NCBI RefSeq assembly: GCF_018449605.1
Contig: NZ_JAAVUW010000002.1
Span: forward strand, 186,001 to 250,000
Direction of reading: 5' to 3'
Source: Luteibacter sp. dw_328
GTDB taxonomy: Bacteria; Pseudomonadota; Gammaproteobacteria; Xanthomonadales; Rhodanobacteraceae
Length of the DNA: 64,000 nucleotides
In this document: one piece after another, positions 26,645 through 35,700 of the stretch
Position numbering within the stretch: the first letter of the stretch is position 1
Layout of the letters: every line of letters starts with the position of its first letter
Program-made: the position numbers and the translations under genes
Notes under the pieces: model-generated
Told to the model about the DNA's origin: nothing
Database searches by the model: none
The model's input: the letters and a program-made list of their open reading frames with translations, nothing else

Positions 26645-27378
26645 AGCTTCAGCCGGCGAAAGATGAATTCCGGGATGTGGCGGATCACGAACATGATCGC
26701 CCACCAGAAGCGGGGCAGGTATGCCTCGCCCGCGCGCCGGTCGATCGCCCGCTCGATGCCTGCGGCGATGGCGTCCGGCGTCGCCCACAGCGCACCTTTC
26801 TTGAAGGCGGCCGTCATGGGGGTATCGACGAAGCCCGGCTTGATCGTGAGCACATTGACGCCATCCCGTCCCAGGCGTTGGCGGAGCCCGCTGAGGAACG
26901 TCGTCACGGCCGCTTTCGCTGCGCCGTAGACGTAGTTGCTCTGCCTGCCACGGTCGCCGGCAACGGACGAGATGACGGCGATGGTTCCCGCACGACGCGA
27001 CAACAGGTGGGGCACGACGGCCGTTACGAAGGCGATCGTCGAGGTGCCGTTGGTGGCGAACTCGCGTAGGGTCACCTGGACCGAGGCTTCGCACGCCGGT
27101 TGGTCGGGAAGCGTCCCGTGTGCCACCAGGACAATGTCGATCTCGCCAAGCGCGGTGATGGCCTGCTCGATAGCGCTGGCGTGCGCGTCGACATCGTTCA
27201 TGTCGAGAACGCCAGTGGTGACATCGGCCGCGCCGCGCACGCGCAGGTCATCGGCGATGTCCTTCAGCCTTGCCACGTTCCGGCCGAGCAGGTGCAGACG
27301 CGAACCGCTTGCGGCGTACAGCCGTGCGGTCGCCTCGGCGATCGCCGAGGTTGCGCCGGCAATGAGGATTTTTTGCAT
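26641..27378 (-). CDS. DprE2-like short-chain dehydrogenase
   Basis: A 245-residue classical SDR: ILIAGATSAIAEATARLYA at the N-terminus binds NAD(P)H, VAHGTLP replaces NNAG, and VYGAAKAAVTTFLSGL holds the Tyr-x3-Lys pair. The C-terminal tail FWWAIMFVIRHIPEFIFRRLKL is hydrophobic and basic and probably touches the membrane, as expected for an enzyme acting on a polyprenyl-linked sugar. DprE2 of mycobacteria reduces the 2-keto intermediate made by DprE1 to give decaprenyl-phosphoryl-arabinose. Only 2 bases separate it from the DprE1-like gene. Assignment rests on this pairing plus SDR motifs. Confidence 0.75.
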   Translation of the reverse strand: MQKILIAGATSAIAEATARLYAASGSRLHLLGRNVARLKDIADDLRVRGAADVTTGVLDMNDVDAHASAIEQAITALGEIDIVLVAHGTLPDQPACEASVQVTLREFATNGTSTIAFVTAVVPHLLSRRAGTIAVISSVAGDRGRQSNYVYGAAKAAVTTFLSGLRQRLGRDGVNVLTIKPGFVDTPMTAAFKKGALWATPDAIAAGIERAIDRRAGEAYLPRFWWAIMFVIRHIPEFIFRRLKL

Positions 27379-27380
27379 GG

Positions 27381-28685
27381 TCAGCTCTCCACTCGTCGCC
27401 AGAAGCTGGACGAAAAGCGTGGGTCGATGTATCGGCTGAATGCTTCCCACTGGGGGAAGTACTGGCGAAAGCGAGTGCCGGACATCCGGGCATCCTTTGC
27501 GGGATAGACGGCGCCGCCGGCCTCCGCGACAACGTCGTCCAGTCGATTCAGCAGATCGAGTGTGGTGGGGCCCCGGAAGGGGAAATCGAGCGCCAGCGTG
27601 GTGCCGGGGCGGGGAAACGAAAGCATGCCTGGGGACAGCTGCTCGCCGAACTGTTTGAGCACGGCCAGAAACGATCCGCCGCCCGCGGCTGCAATGATCC
27701 GTACCAGGGTCGCCATGGCGTCCATGGCCGCGCCGGGAGGGACGACACACTGGTACTGCAGGAAGCCGCGCGGCCCGTACAGTCGGTTCCATCCCCCGAT
27801 GGCATCCAGTGGGTAGAAGAACGGCTCGTAGTGGGTGACTGCGTGGGCGACTTTGCCGTGTTGGCGGTGGTAGTAGAACTGGTTGAATGCGCGCAGGGTA
27901 AGCGGGCCGATCATCGACACGGGCGGCGTGAGGGGGACGCTCAATCGCCGCGTGGCGGGAGTGGGTCGCGCTGAAGGGCGCGATGGCGCGTGATTCGCAC
28001 GGCTGAACAGGCCACGTCCCAGCGACGCGCCGGTGGCCGCACAATCGATCCAGGCCACCGTGTATTCGTAGTCTGCTTCGGATCCCGCAGAGAGCGCGAA
28101 AAACTCGGAAAGCTCGCCAAAGCGATGGCTCTCGGTAACCATCCACGGGCCCGCGATCCGGCGAAGCTGGAGGGTGGCGTGCGTAACGAGGCCCGTCAGG
28201 CCGAGGCCGCCGATGGTGGCGGCAAACCAGTCCGCGTTCTCGTCCGCAGTGCAGCGCATCCGGCTGCCGTCGCTGCGGAGGAGCTCGAATGCCCGGACAT
28301 GGTGGCCGAAGGTTCCCGAGCGGTGGTGATTCTTGCCGTGCACGTCGTTGGCGATGGCACCGCCCACGGTGACAAATCGCGTCCCCGGGGTCACCGGCAG
28401 GAACCAGCCCTGCGGCACGGCGAGGTCGAGGATGTCCGCAAGCAGGGTGCCTGCTTCACAGGTGAGTTCGCCGGTTGCCGGATCGAACGCAATAAAGCGA
28501 TCGAGCCCGCGTGTATGCAACAGCACGCCGCCGTCATTGAGGCAGCTATCGCCGTAACTGCGGCCGTTGCCATAAGGCAGGTAGGATGCGTCGCCCGGCG
28601 GGAGCGGTTGGTGGCGGTCGGTGACCCGCACCACGCGCGCCGTGGTACGCGGATACCGCCCCCAGGAGTCGGCGGGGCTGTCCAT
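27381..28685 (-). CDS. DprE1-like FAD-binding oxidoreductase
   Basis: A 434-residue flavoenzyme of the VAO/DprE1 type (M. tuberculosis DprE1 461). The PP-loop is YGNGRSYGD near residue 40. The FAD block TVGGAIANDVHGKNHH near residue 110 matches the mycobacterial enzyme closely, and YPAKDARMS near residue 397 holds the lysine equivalent to Lys418. DprE1 oxidises the 2-OH of decaprenyl-phosphoryl-ribose. The residue aligned with Cys387, the site attacked by benzothiazinone drugs, is Ala here (TLALDFP, Ala365). The ATG overlaps the HAD-UbiA stop by one base (TGATG). Confidence 0.82.
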   Translation of the reverse strand: MDSPADSWGRYPRTTARVVRVTDRHQPLPPGDASYLPYGNGRSYGDSCLNDGGVLLHTRGLDRFIAFDPATGELTCEAGTLLADILDLAVPQGWFLPVTPGTRFVTVGGAIANDVHGKNHHRSGTFGHHVRAFELLRSDGSRMRCTADENADWFAATIGGLGLTGLVTHATLQLRRIAGPWMVTESHRFGELSEFFALSAGSEADYEYTVAWIDCAATGASLGRGLFSRANHAPSRPSARPTPATRRLSVPLTPPVSMIGPLTLRAFNQFYYHRQHGKVAHAVTHYEPFFYPLDAIGGWNRLYGPRGFLQYQCVVPPGAAMDAMATLVRIIAAAGGGSFLAVLKQFGEQLSPGMLSFPRPGTTLALDFPFRGPTTLDLLNRLDDVVAEAGGAVYPAKDARMSGTRFRQYFPQWEAFSRYIDPRFSSSFWRRVES

Positions 28686-30136
28686 CAGATCGCCGATGCC
28701 ACGATGCCGCCTGCCGCGAGGAGAATGAAGCGGCTCACCTTGTCCATCACTGCGAACACGACCGGGTCGTCATGCATCACCCCGCGATGGGCCAGCGCCC
28801 AGGTGCGGCTGATCCAGTAGAGCAGGGGAGGGCACAGCAGCCACAAGCGGTGCGGGTGGTGATAGAGCGACTGGCTGGCCGTGCTGTCGACATAAAGCGC
28901 AAGCACGAGGACCGCGAGGTAACCACTCGATCCACCCAGTGACTGGATAAGCGGAATGTCTTCGACATCGTAGCCCCGTCCGTTCGCCTTCACCTTCCCG
29001 ATGCGCTGCATGGTCAGCAGTTCGGTGTATCGCTTCACCATGGCCAGGCTCAGAAAGATGAACATGGAGAAGGCGAGCAGCCAGAATGATGGCTTGCTCT
29101 GGATGGCGGCGGCGCCGGCGATGATTCGCGTTGTGTACAGCGTCGCAAGCACGACTACATCCAGCATCATGACCCGCTTGAGCCGGATGGAATATGCGGT
29201 GGTCAGGACGTAGTAGCCGACCATCACCGCCATGAACGTCGGCGAGACTAACCAGGCCAGTGCGAGACCGGCCATCAGCGTTATCGCTGCCACGACCGGA
29301 CCTGCCAGCAGCGGAAGCGTGCCGGAGGCGAACGGCCGGTGGCGTTTTCGATGGTGGTGGCGATCGGCCGGAAGGTCGAGGAGGTCGTTGGTCAGGTAGA
29401 CGCTGGAGGCGCAGAGGCCGAAACACAGGAACGCCAGCAGTGACCGGACGACAGCATCGACTTCGAAAATCCGGTGCGCCACCAGCACGGGCAGGAAGAC
29501 GAGGATGTTCTTGATCCACTGGTGAATGCGAAGCGCCTTCATCCAGGTGCGCAGACCGGCCCGAGCGGTTACGAAGCGGCGCTCGACGTTCGTGTGAGCC
29601 GCCGCCCGTCTGGATAGGGTCGTGCCGCTCTCCACGACGATGGCTGCGTGGGCGTGTTTCCACACCTGAAGATCGACGGTGGCGTTACCCACGTAATCGA
29701 AACCGCGCTCGCCAAAGCGCTCCACGAGGACGGCGCCCTTTCGCGTTCCTGCCAGATTTCGCTCGCCGTCACTCGCGAGCACCTCGTCGAAGACGCCGAC
29801 ATGCTCCGCCACTCGCTCGGCAAGGACGCGGTCCGATGCCGTGCACAGGATGATCTTCCGGTCGGCGCCCTGTTCCCGCAGCCATGCGATCAATGGTTCG
29901 TTATAGGGGAGGGACGAGGCGTCCAGGGTGACCCGCCGGGCGATCTCATGCTTCAGATGCGCCTTGCCACGCAGAAGCCAGGCGAGCATGGCGAAGACCA
30001 TCCACGGCTTGCTGGCGATCAGGCTCAGCGCCGACTCGATGAGCAGATCCGAATGGATCAACGTCCCGTCCAGATCGACGCAGACAGGCAGAGGGGATCC
30101 AACCGTTGTCCGGTTCAAGTCGAAAGCGTTGGCCAA
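28685..30136 (-). CDS. HAD-UbiA fusion, candidate polyprenyl-phosphate phosphoribosyltransferase plus phosphatase
   Basis: A 483-residue fusion. Residues 1-180 are a HAD-type hydrolase: VDLDGTL (nucleophile Asp21, Asp23), CTASD (motif II) and FDYVGNATVDLQVW as motif IV with Asn in place of the first Asp. Residues 195-483 are a UbiA-type prenyltransferase with eight to nine helices; NDLLDLPADRHHHRKRHRP (Asn250, Asp251, Asp254, Asp258) binds the Mg-diphosphate, and YSIRLKRVMMLD is the second motif. Similar basic motifs occur in mycobacterial Rv3806c, which makes decaprenyl-phosphoryl-5-phosphoribose. The attached HAD part could remove the 5-phosphate, giving the DprE1 substrate. The start is taken as TTG 30136, with AGGAG 8 bases upstream; no ATG lies before the HAD motif. 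Confidence 0.8.
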   Translation of the reverse strand: MANAFDLNRTTVGSPLPVCVDLDGTLIHSDLLIESALSLIASKPWMVFAMLAWLLRGKAHLKHEIARRVTLDASSLPYNEPLIAWLREQGADRKIILCTASDRVLAERVAEHVGVFDEVLASDGERNLAGTRKGAVLVERFGERGFDYVGNATVDLQVWKHAHAAIVVESGTTLSRRAAAHTNVERRFVTARAGLRTWMKALRIHQWIKNILVFLPVLVAHRIFEVDAVVRSLLAFLCFGLCASSVYLTNDLLDLPADRHHHRKRHRPFASGTLPLLAGPVVAAITLMAGLALAWLVSPTFMAVMVGYYVLTTAYSIRLKRVMMLDVVVLATLYTTRIIAGAAAIQSKPSFWLLAFSMFIFLSLAMVKRYTELLTMQRIGKVKANGRGYDVEDIPLIQSLGGSSGYLAVLVLALYVDSTASQSLYHHPHRLWLLCPPLLYWISRTWALAHRGVMHDDPVVFAVMDKVSRFILLAAGGIVASAI

Positions 30137-30310
30137 ACCGATGCTCCTGCAGTCCCTGTGAGCTCCTGGTATCGCGCGTGCTAACGGCGGCGACCTGAGC
30201 GGGCCGTATATTACTACGAGAGGTTGCCGGGAACCGGTCAGCCATGTGACAAGAGCGTCCCTGGCCAGCCCCATGGCGGGCCGTGACTGAAAAAAATCTG
30301 CCGCGACCTC

Positions 30311-30339
30311 TTGCGGACCCCGCCGGGCGCCGGTAAACT
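30311..30339 (+). promoter_or_regulatory. Sigma-70-type promoter of tRNA-Val
   Basis: TTGCGG (30311-30316) and TAAACT (30334-30339) are separated by 17 bases. Transcription would start near 30346, six bases before the tRNA. Confidence 0.65.
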
Positions 30340-30351
30340 GCGCAGCTCTTC

Positions 30352-30426
30352 GGGCGGTTAGCTCAGCGGTAGAGCACTACCTTGACATGGTAGGGGTCAC
30401 AAGTTCGATCCTTGTACCGCCCACCA
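30352..30426 (+). tRNA. tRNA-Val (GAC)
   Basis: Cloverleaf with acceptor GGGCGGT/ACCGCCC, D-arm GCTC/GAGC, anticodon stem CTACC/GGTAG with loop TTGACAT (anticodon GAC), and T-arm ACAAG/CTTGT. The 3' CCA is encoded. Confidence 0.97.
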
Positions 30427-30464
30427 CTTTTCCATAAAGCGAGAAGTGGCTTGAAGACAACGAT

Positions 30465-30492
30465 AAAGGGAGCCTCTCACGGCTCCTTTTTT
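30465..30492 (+). terminator. Intrinsic terminator of tRNA-Val
   Basis: GGAGCC (30469-30474), loop TCTCAC, GGCTCC (30481-30486), then six T (30487-30492), with AAA before the stem so it may also work toward the minus-strand gene ending at 30542. Confidence 0.9.
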
Positions 30493-30541
30493 CTTGCCTT
30501 GCGCTCAAGCAGCTAGGCACGCAACCCGTCCGTGTATTCAC

Positions 30542-31426
30542 TCAGGGTTTCTCGTTTGACGCCATCCCGCGATAAGCGCCGGTTGTAAAACGAGTCCTGG
30601 TCGAGGGCTGCTGATCTGGCTTGGTGCATTCATCGCCGTATAAGCTCAATGTGCCAACGGCGCGGGTTGATGTCGTTTGTTCCAGGGTGATGCGATTTCC
30701 TGCATAGACCCCGGTCGCTCGAAGGTCCATCCCTACCGCCAGCCTGTCGTTAGCACCGTGATCCAGTACCAGCCGATACCGGCATTCGAACTGATCGGCA
30801 CGGTTATCGTGCAGCCGACTCGCTGAGACCACGCCGACGTCCAGCGGCGCTTCGCGAATCAGCGACCGCTGTGCAGATGGCAGGGCAGGCAGCCCGTATA
30901 CCTTGCGATGTTCGTCTCCGTTGCGCATGAGAAACGAGCCGTATGCGCCTTCCCGCGGCTCATCGCCGAGGTTTATCGCGCTGGCGAATGCCGGGAGTTC
31001 CTTCTCGGAAACCATGTACATGCGCTCGCCCCAGACGACAGGCATGACATGGTCGGCAAAGCCGATACCACTCGGATCGTTGGGTTGCTCGTATTTCAGA
31101 AGCAGACTGCCGTCCGCTTGGGGAACCACCCTTCCCTTGTTCGCTGCGTAGGTACCAAGGCATCCCTGCCATGTGGCAGCAACGCCAGAACGGGGCGCGA
31201 GAGATACGGATACGTTTGCGCCAAGGCCATCGCCGGAATAATAGTCGCCAGCCCACGGAGTTCCCGGAGTCGCCGAATTTTCTTTGGCGATGGCGGCGCG
31301 CTGTGCGTCTACGGCGTGTTCGAAGGCTGCTTCGGTCGGGGAAGCGTAGCCAGGGGATGCGCCGCCGAGCAGCGCCAGAGACATCCCGAATAGGAAAAGG
31401 TGGCGGCTTTGCGCAAGCGAGTGCAC
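30542..31426 (-). CDS. Secreted protein of unknown function
   Basis: A 294-residue protein with a signal peptide (HSLAQSRHLFLFGMSLALLGGASPGYAS, cut near residue 28). I do not recognise the mature part. It looks beta-rich: WAGDYYSGDGLGANVSVSLAP near residue 60 is reminiscent of lipocalin-like 'tGxWxGxYY' openings, and KYEQPNDPSGIGFADHVMPVVWGERMYMV follows. Three cysteines (GCLG, FECRY, DECTK) may pair outside the cytoplasm. GTG 31426 is preferred as start because a GGAG-containing run lies about 10 bases upstream and the signal peptide begins there; a TTG 16 codons earlier is the alternative. It stands alone on the minus strand. Confidence 0.6.
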   Translation of the reverse strand: MHSLAQSRHLFLFGMSLALLGGASPGYASPTEAAFEHAVDAQRAAIAKENSATPGTPWAGDYYSGDGLGANVSVSLAPRSGVAATWQGCLGTYAANKGRVVPQADGSLLLKYEQPNDPSGIGFADHVMPVVWGERMYMVSEKELPAFASAINLGDEPREGAYGSFLMRNGDEHRKVYGLPALPSAQRSLIREAPLDVGVVSASRLHDNRADQFECRYRLVLDHGANDRLAVGMDLRATGVYAGNRITLEQTTSTRAVGTLSLYGDECTKPDQQPSTRTRFTTGAYRGMASNEKP

Positions 31427-31722
31427 GATCCCTGTCTCCCCGTACCCTGAAGCGCCATAGTCGGCTTCCTTCAATGGTAAATCAGTCTATCGGTTCAGTG
31501 GGATCGTAGGGGTCGTGGACGGCCTACGTCGGATTTTTCGATACTCGGACTGTGCTTACCTGAAGAGACTCCCTGGGCGGATGCCGGGTATTCGCGCGCG
31601 TCGGCAAGCTGTCTGTATGCGTCGCCGAAACTGGTCAGGATTCTCATGACTCCCTAGGTCGATGTGCTGCACGCTGGCTGTCATCCCGCCGGCGTTTCTT
31701 ACATCCGGCAGGAATCGACTTC
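31427..31722. other. Gap with no gene seen
   Basis: About 296 bases between the divergent secreted-protein gene and the coiled-coil gene. It must carry their promoters. The only pattern noticed is a loose direct repeat GACTCCCT(G/A)GG near 31567 and 31650. No hairpin, RNA or open frame can be supported. Confidence 0.3.
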
Positions 31723-32190
31723 ATGGAGCAGGCAATGAGCAAACGCAGCGGTATTCCTCCTTATCGTCCACGCCGAGCGGTCCAGTCGCCAGGGACCGTC
31801 GCAAGCCAGGCGGTGGGGGACGCCATCGCGACGACCCTGATCGGCATGCAGGTTCAGCTGACGCGCATCGACGGTCGGCTTAACCGGGTGGATGAGCGGT
31901 TCGACAGGATGGACGAGCGTTTCGACCGGATGGACGAGCGCTTCGTTCGGATCGACGAGCGTTTCGACAGGATGGACGAGCGCTTCGTCCGGATCGACGA
32001 ACGCTTCGTCCGGATCGAAGGTCGGCTCGATGGCATCGACCTTTCCCTAAAGGAAATCAGGGCAGATGTGCATGTTCTGACCGTGTGGAAGGAACGCGTC
32101 TTTGGCGTCATCATCACCTGCGGCGCCGTCGCCGCGATGCTGGCCTTCGCCATCAACATCATCAAGATGCTGGAACTCAAGTCGCCCTGA
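31723..32190 (+). CDS. Coiled-coil protein with heptad repeats and a C-terminal membrane anchor
   Basis: A 155-residue protein. Residues 1-45 are basic and Pro-rich. Residues about 50-104 are seven near-identical heptads of the type RxDERFx (DRMDERF, VRIDERF), a strongly amphipathic coiled coil. After a short charged helix, FGVIITCGAVAAMLAFAINII is a single membrane span, followed by a short tail KMLELKSP. Similar 'xDERFD' proteins occur in many bacteria and may form trimeric or tetrameric rods tethered to the membrane; function unknown. ATG 31723 has AGGA about 9 bases upstream; ATG 31735 with GGAG before it is equally possible. Confidence 0.65.
   Translation: MEQAMSKRSGIPPYRPRRAVQSPGTVASQAVGDAIATTLIGMQVQLTRIDGRLNRVDERFDRMDERFDRMDERFVRIDERFDRMDERFVRIDERFVRIEGRLDGIDLSLKEIRADVHVLTVWKERVFGVIITCGAVAAMLAFAINIIKMLELKSP
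31885..32031 (+). repeat. Tandem 21-bp repeat encoding heptads
   Basis: Seven consecutive 21-base units (consensus near CGGATGGACGAGCGTTTCGAC) lie in frame inside the coiled-coil gene. Units differ mainly by ATGGAC/ATCGAC and GAC/GTC at the end, showing recent duplication and exchange. Copy number could change by slippage in steps of exactly one heptad. Confidence 0.85.
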
Positions 32191-32275
32191 GCGGGCCGCC
32201 GCCGAGGCATCTGGCCGCACGCCCCGTGTCGCTCGACGGGCTACACTCACGCCAATCCCCGACGGAGTGGCGTGC

Positions 32276-32695
32276 GTGGCCTATCTACTGATCAAATCCC
32301 TGCACATCGTGTTCGTTATCGCCTGGATGGCGACGGTGTTCTATCTGCCGCGCATCCTGGTGAATATCGCTGAAGCGGGCAACGAGCCGGCGGTGAAGGC
32401 ACGGCTCGAGCTGATGGGCCGTCGGCTATACAAGTTCGGCCACAGCATGTTCGGTGTGGCCCTCGTGCTCGGGCTGATCCTCTGGTTCGTCTTTCACATC
32501 AGTGGCGGCTGGTTGCACGCGAAGCTGGCCCTGGTCGCGGTCATGCTCGCCTATTTCATCTGGTCGGGAAGGGCGCTCAAGCGCAGCATGGCGGGCGGCG
32601 CACTGCCTTCGTCGAAGGCGCTGCGTATCGGCAACGAGTTACCCGTGCTGGTGCTGCTGGCCATCGTTTACCTCGTCGTCGCCAAGCCATTCTGA
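32276..32695 (+). CDS. HemJ/CopD-type integral membrane protein
   Basis: A 139-residue membrane protein with four helices. Key marks are the His in LLIKSLHIVFVIAWMATVFYLPRILV, the block MGRRLYKFG, GGWLHAKLALVAVMLAYF and a C-terminal helix. This is the UPF0093/HemJ and CopD-like family; HemJ oxidises protoporphyrinogen IX in haem synthesis and binds haem through conserved His. The histidines in the first and third helices are present. Start is GTG 32276. It could be HemJ proper or a relative of unknown role; presence of another protoporphyrinogen oxidase elsewhere in the genome would decide. Confidence 0.7.
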   Translation: MAYLLIKSLHIVFVIAWMATVFYLPRILVNIAEAGNEPAVKARLELMGRRLYKFGHSMFGVALVLGLILWFVFHISGGWLHAKLALVAVMLAYFIWSGRALKRSMAGGALPSSKALRIGNELPVLVLLAIVYLVVAKPF

Positions 32696-32762
32696 GGTCT
32701 CGCCCGGTGCGACCCGGATCGGTCATGATCGGCGCTGACCCAACAAATGCAGGAATCGCCGG

Positions 32763-35700
32763 TTGAGCGACGGGAACGACATCGCGCCAGGCCTCATGGT
32801 GCTGCACGGCAACCGGCTGGAGGAGCTGCGCGATGTCCTCGTCGCCTGGTTGCGCCGGGCCCCGCTGAAGCCGCTCGAGGACGAATGGGTTCTGGTCCAG
32901 TCCAACGGCATTGCGCAGTGGTTCCGGCTGGCCCTGGCGCGCGCCGTCGAGGACGGTGGGCTGGGCATAGCCGCTGCCGTCAACGTCGAGTTGCCGGGCC
33001 GCTTCCTGTGGGTGGCCTATCGCGCGGTCCTCGGTCGCGATGCCGTGCCTCCCGAATCGCCTTTCGATAAATCCCGCCTGGTGTGGCGCCTGATGCGCCT
33101 CCTGCCTTCGGTGGCGCGCGAGCCGGCTTTCGAGCCGCTGGCTGCTTTCCTCGGTACGGACGGCGACGCCCGTAAATGCCATCAGTTGGCGGAGCGCCTC
33201 GCGGATCTCTACGACCAGTACCAGGTGTACCGCGCGGACTGGCTCGATGACTGGGCCGACGGCCGCGACGTGCTGCGCGACGCCCGCGGCGGGGCTCCCG
33301 CCATGGCTGCGCCCGATCGTTGGCAGGCGGCGTTATGGCGGCGACTGCTGGACGACGTCGGTGCCGATGAAGCGGACGGCCACCGCGCTGCCGTGCACGC
33401 GCGCTTCCTGCGCGCGGTGACGGAGGCCACCGAGCGTCCGAAAGCGTTGCCACGCCGCATCGTGGTCTTCGGCATGTCGTCGCTGCCCAGGCAGACGCTT
33501 GAGGCACTGTCCGCGCTGGCGCGATGGTCCCAGGTGCTGCTGGTCGTGATGAATCCTTGCCGGCACTACTGGGCGGATATCGTCGACGATCGCGAGCTGC
33601 TGCGCGCGGAGCGTCGCCGACAGGCGGCGAAGCCGGGCATGCCCGTGGAGCTGTCGGACGACGACATGCATCTGCACGCCAATCCGCTGCTCGCCGCCTG
33701 GGGTAAACAGGGGCGCGACTACATCCGGCTTCTCGACGAGTTCGACCATCCCGAGAGCTATCGCGAGCGATTCAACGCGTGGGATCAACGCATCGACCTG
33801 TTTGCCGAGCCTGCATCGACCCACCTGCTCGGACAGGTCCAGTCGGCCATTCTCGATCTCGAGCCGTTACCCGCCACGCCCAGGCCGATCGATGACGGCG
33901 ATACGTCGATCGCCTTCCATGTAGCGCATGGGCCGCAGCGAGAAGTCGAGATCCTGCACGATCAGTTACTTTCCCGATTTGAGGCGTCCGCGCAGGCGGG
34001 CGATCCCATCCTGCCGCGCGATGTCATCGTGATGGTGCCGGACATCGAAACCTATGGCCCGCATATCGACGCCGTTTTCGGTCGCGTGCCGCGTGACGAT
34101 CCACGATTCATTCCTTACAGCGTGGCCGACCGCGCGGCTCGCGGCACGGTGCCTGTCGTCATGGCACTCGATGTCCTGCTCGGCATGACGGAGTCGCGTT
34201 TCGGCGCGGGCGAGATGGCCGACCTGCTGGATGTCCCGGCGGTGCGCGAGCGTTTCGGGCTCGCCGAAGACGATCTGCCTTTGCTGCATCGATGGGTGGA
34301 AGGGGCGGGCATTCGCTGGGGTCTCGACGCCGCACAGCGTGCCTCGCTCGATCTGCCGGCCCTCGAACAGAACACCTGGGCCTTCGGGCTGCGCCGCATG
34401 CTTCTCGGCTACGCCGTCGGGGCGGGCGAGGCCTGGGGCGAGATCGAGCCTTACCCGGAGGTGGGTGGACTGGACGCCCGTCTGGTCGGGCCGTTGGCCG
34501 ACGTGCTGGAGCGCCTCGGCGATCACTGGCTGGCGCTGCGCGAGCCGGCTCCCGCCACGGAGTGGGGCGTGCGGCTGCGCCGCCTGTTGCGTGACTTCTT
34601 CGAGCCAGCGGAGCCCGACGACGGCATGCGCATCGAGCGCCTGCTGGACGCGCTCGACGCCTGGGAACGTGCGTGCGTGGAGGCCGCGTTCGATGATGCC
34701 CTCCCGATCCAGGTGGTGCGGGAGGCGTGGCTCGGCCAGTTCGACCAGGGTGGGCTCTCCAAGCGGTTCCTCGCTGGTGCGGTGAGCTTCGGCACGCTGA
34801 TGCCGATGCGCGCGATTCCGTTCCGCCTGGTCTGTCTGCTCGGCATGAATGACGGGGATTACCCACGCGCGCGCCCACCGATGGATTTCGACCTGATGTC
34901 GAGGCAGGGCGCATGGCGTCCGGGCGATCGCTCCCGTCGCGAAGACGATCGCTACCTGTTTCTCGAAGCGCTGCTTTCGGCGCGCGACGCGCTGCACATA
35001 GGCTGGGTCGGGCGCAGTGCGCGCGACAACGCCGAGCGTGCGCCGTCGGTGCTGGTGGGTCAGTTGCGCGACTATCTGGGCGCTGCCTGGCAAGGGCAGG
35101 GCGGCGCCGACCTCCTGCACGCGGTCACGGTCGAGCATCCCCTGCAACCCTTTAGCAGGGCCTATTTTCGCGCGGACGACGCCCGGCTGTTCACCTATGC
35201 GAGCGAGTGGCGCCAGGCCCACGACGACATTCAACGTGCTGTCGATGCGGACCTGGCCCCCGTCCTCGTGGATCGCCCGATCGGGCTGGGCGTGCTGCGC
35301 CGTTTCCTGCGTCATCCGGTGCGCGAATTCTTCCAGGCGCGCCTGGGTGTCCGCTTCGAAACGGCCGACACCGGCGGCGACGAGCGCGAGCCCTTCGCGG
35401 TGGACAGCCTGGGCCGGTTCGCCATGGCGGATACACTCCTTCGAGCTGCCCTGCGTAGTGAAGGCAGCGCCGTCGCAGCGATCGACGACGCGGCGGCGAA
35501 GCTGCAACGCAGCGGCGCCCTGCCGATGGGTGGATTCGCGGCACCGGTGCGCGCCGATCTCGAAGCGATCGCAGGCGCGGTTTACGGACGCTTCGTGGTG
35601 GAGCGGCGTGCGTGGCCGCACGAGGCGGGCAAGCGCGAGATCAGAATCGAGGTCGATGGCACGGCCATCGAAGACTGGCTGGCAGACCTTCGCGGCAACG

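Noticed and set aside
30352-31722. Integrated element at tRNA-Val
   Set aside because: No integrase, no direct repeat of the tRNA 3' end and no phage-type gene is visible downstream.
31885-32031. Intergenic minisatellite
   Set aside because: The repeat is 21 bp, exactly seven codons, and lies in one long reading frame with a ribosome site and membrane helix, so it is coding.
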